A stretch of 37,968 nucleotides of DNA from Hondaea fermentalgiana. Lineage: Eukaryota > Sar > Bigyra > Thraustochytrida > Thraustochytriidae. Numbering within the stretch: position 1 is the stretch's first letter; each line of letters starts with the position of its first letter. The notes under the pieces were generated by a model. It did no database searches. It saw nothing but the letters and a program-made list of their open reading frames with translations, and was not told the DNA's origin. Below, piece after piece: positions 37,554-37,968 of the stretch. The position numbers were made by a program, and so were the translations under genes. The stretch spans positions 452,713 through 490,680 of the forward strand of contig NPFB01000049.1 of the NCBI GenBank assembly GCA_014084085.1. The letters run 5' to 3'.

Positions 37554-37968
37554 ATGGAGTGGGCCGCGCCCAGTGTGGTGAGGGAGCGCGAGGGGGGGGC
37601 GCGGCGTCAAACGTCCGGCGGCGGCGGCGGAGACCAATCCCGCGGCAGCAGACTTCAAACCACACAAGAGACACGTACGTTTGGCGCGGAAAGGCGCGGC
37701 CCGCGCGGGCGGGCGAGCGGGCGCGCGGGTAGGCAGGCGCGCGGCGTTCGCTCGAGACGACGCGAACGGCGACATCGCCTCCGCTGGTCGCCTCGCGCAG
37801 GGCTTGGACAAAGCCCGGGTGGAGACCGAGATGCGCGAATGCTCGGAGGAGGGGAAACAAGCAGGCAAAGCCTTGCCAGCGACGAGAAAGACGACAAGGA
37901 CGAGGACGGAAAGGGAAGGAAAGGAAAGGAAAGGAAAGGAAAGGAAAGGAAAGGAAAGGAAAGGAAAG
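37554..37968 (+). CDS. Possible partial ORF running off the right edge
   Basis: From ATG 37554 the frame is open for 138 codons to the end of the window, with no stop seen. The translation starts MEWAAPSVVRERE, is rich in Arg and Gly, becomes acidic (SDEKDDKDEDGK) and ends in GKERK repeats encoded by the GGAAA microsatellite. Stop codons are rare in such GC-rich DNA, so chance is a real alternative. The TATA-like element upstream is the only added support. No domain is recognised. Confidence 0.25.
   Translation, partial: MEWAAPSVVREREGGARRQTSGGGGGDQSRGSRLQTTQETRTFGAERRGPRGRASGRAGRQARGVRSRRRERRHRLRWSPRAGLGQSPGGDRDARMLGGGETSRQSLASDEKDDKDEDGKGRKGKERKGKERKGKERK
37908..37968. repeat. (GGAAA)n microsatellite at right edge
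   Basis: Perfect pentanucleotide GGAAA array to the last base of the window, preceded by a slightly diverged start. It probably marks an assembly break. Confidence 0.95.

Overview
The window is eukaryotic nuclear DNA from a compact, GC-rich, intron-poor genome. It carries a 26S proteasome ATPase, a condensin SMC subunit, a kinesin-5 motor, a Kv-type potassium channel and a spliceosomal-type cyclophilin-RRM protein. Nearly all genes are single uninterrupted ORFs; one intron (GTAAGT...AG, 151 nt) can be defined with confidence, inside the Kv channel. Gene content, the TPR protein with its stramenopile-style N-terminal region, rare introns and intergenic DNA full of GCTC/GCTG-type microsatellites fit a stramenopile, perhaps a thraustochytrid (Labyrinthulomycetes). 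That assignment is an inference and rests on no marker gene. Both window ends are pure microsatellite ((GAAA)n left, (GGAAA)n right), so this may be a whole contig that ends where assembly failed.

Layout from left to right: a PP2C phosphatase with a very large catalytic-domain insertion (+); a kinesin-light-chain-like TPR protein (-); a small ankyrin protein (-); SMC4 of condensin (+); an arrestin-fold protein with a myristoylation signal (-); Rpt1/PSMC2 of the 26S proteasome (-); a Kv channel with one intron (-); a kinesin-5 with a BimC box and an unexpected C-terminal SAP-like motif (-); a PPIL4-type cyclophilin-RRM protein (+); a coiled-coil protein (+); an acidic protein with one membrane segment (-); a small cysteine-rich protein (-). 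Then comes about 5.3 kb without a convincing gene, dense in simple repeats, and a nuclear acidic DEK-C/HIRIP3-like protein (-) whose frame stays open for 125 codons past its TAG. The last 1.9 kb holds only weak coding signals.

The genes are independent eukaryotic transcription units, not an operon. Loose themes are mitotic chromosome mechanics (SMC4, kinesin-5), chromatin and RNA processing (DEK-like, PPIL4), proteolysis (Rpt1) and signalling or trafficking (PP2C, arrestin, Kv, TPR and ankyrin proteins). No tRNA, rRNA, CRISPR array or intact transposon was recognised. I found no convincing new multi-gene system. The best leads are the kinesin-5/SAP architecture, the three adjacent perfect palindromes between kinesin-5 and PPIL4, and the open frame beyond the DEK-like stop. 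Start codons are the first in-frame ATG; where an open frame runs further upstream it has no ATG and I did not use it.
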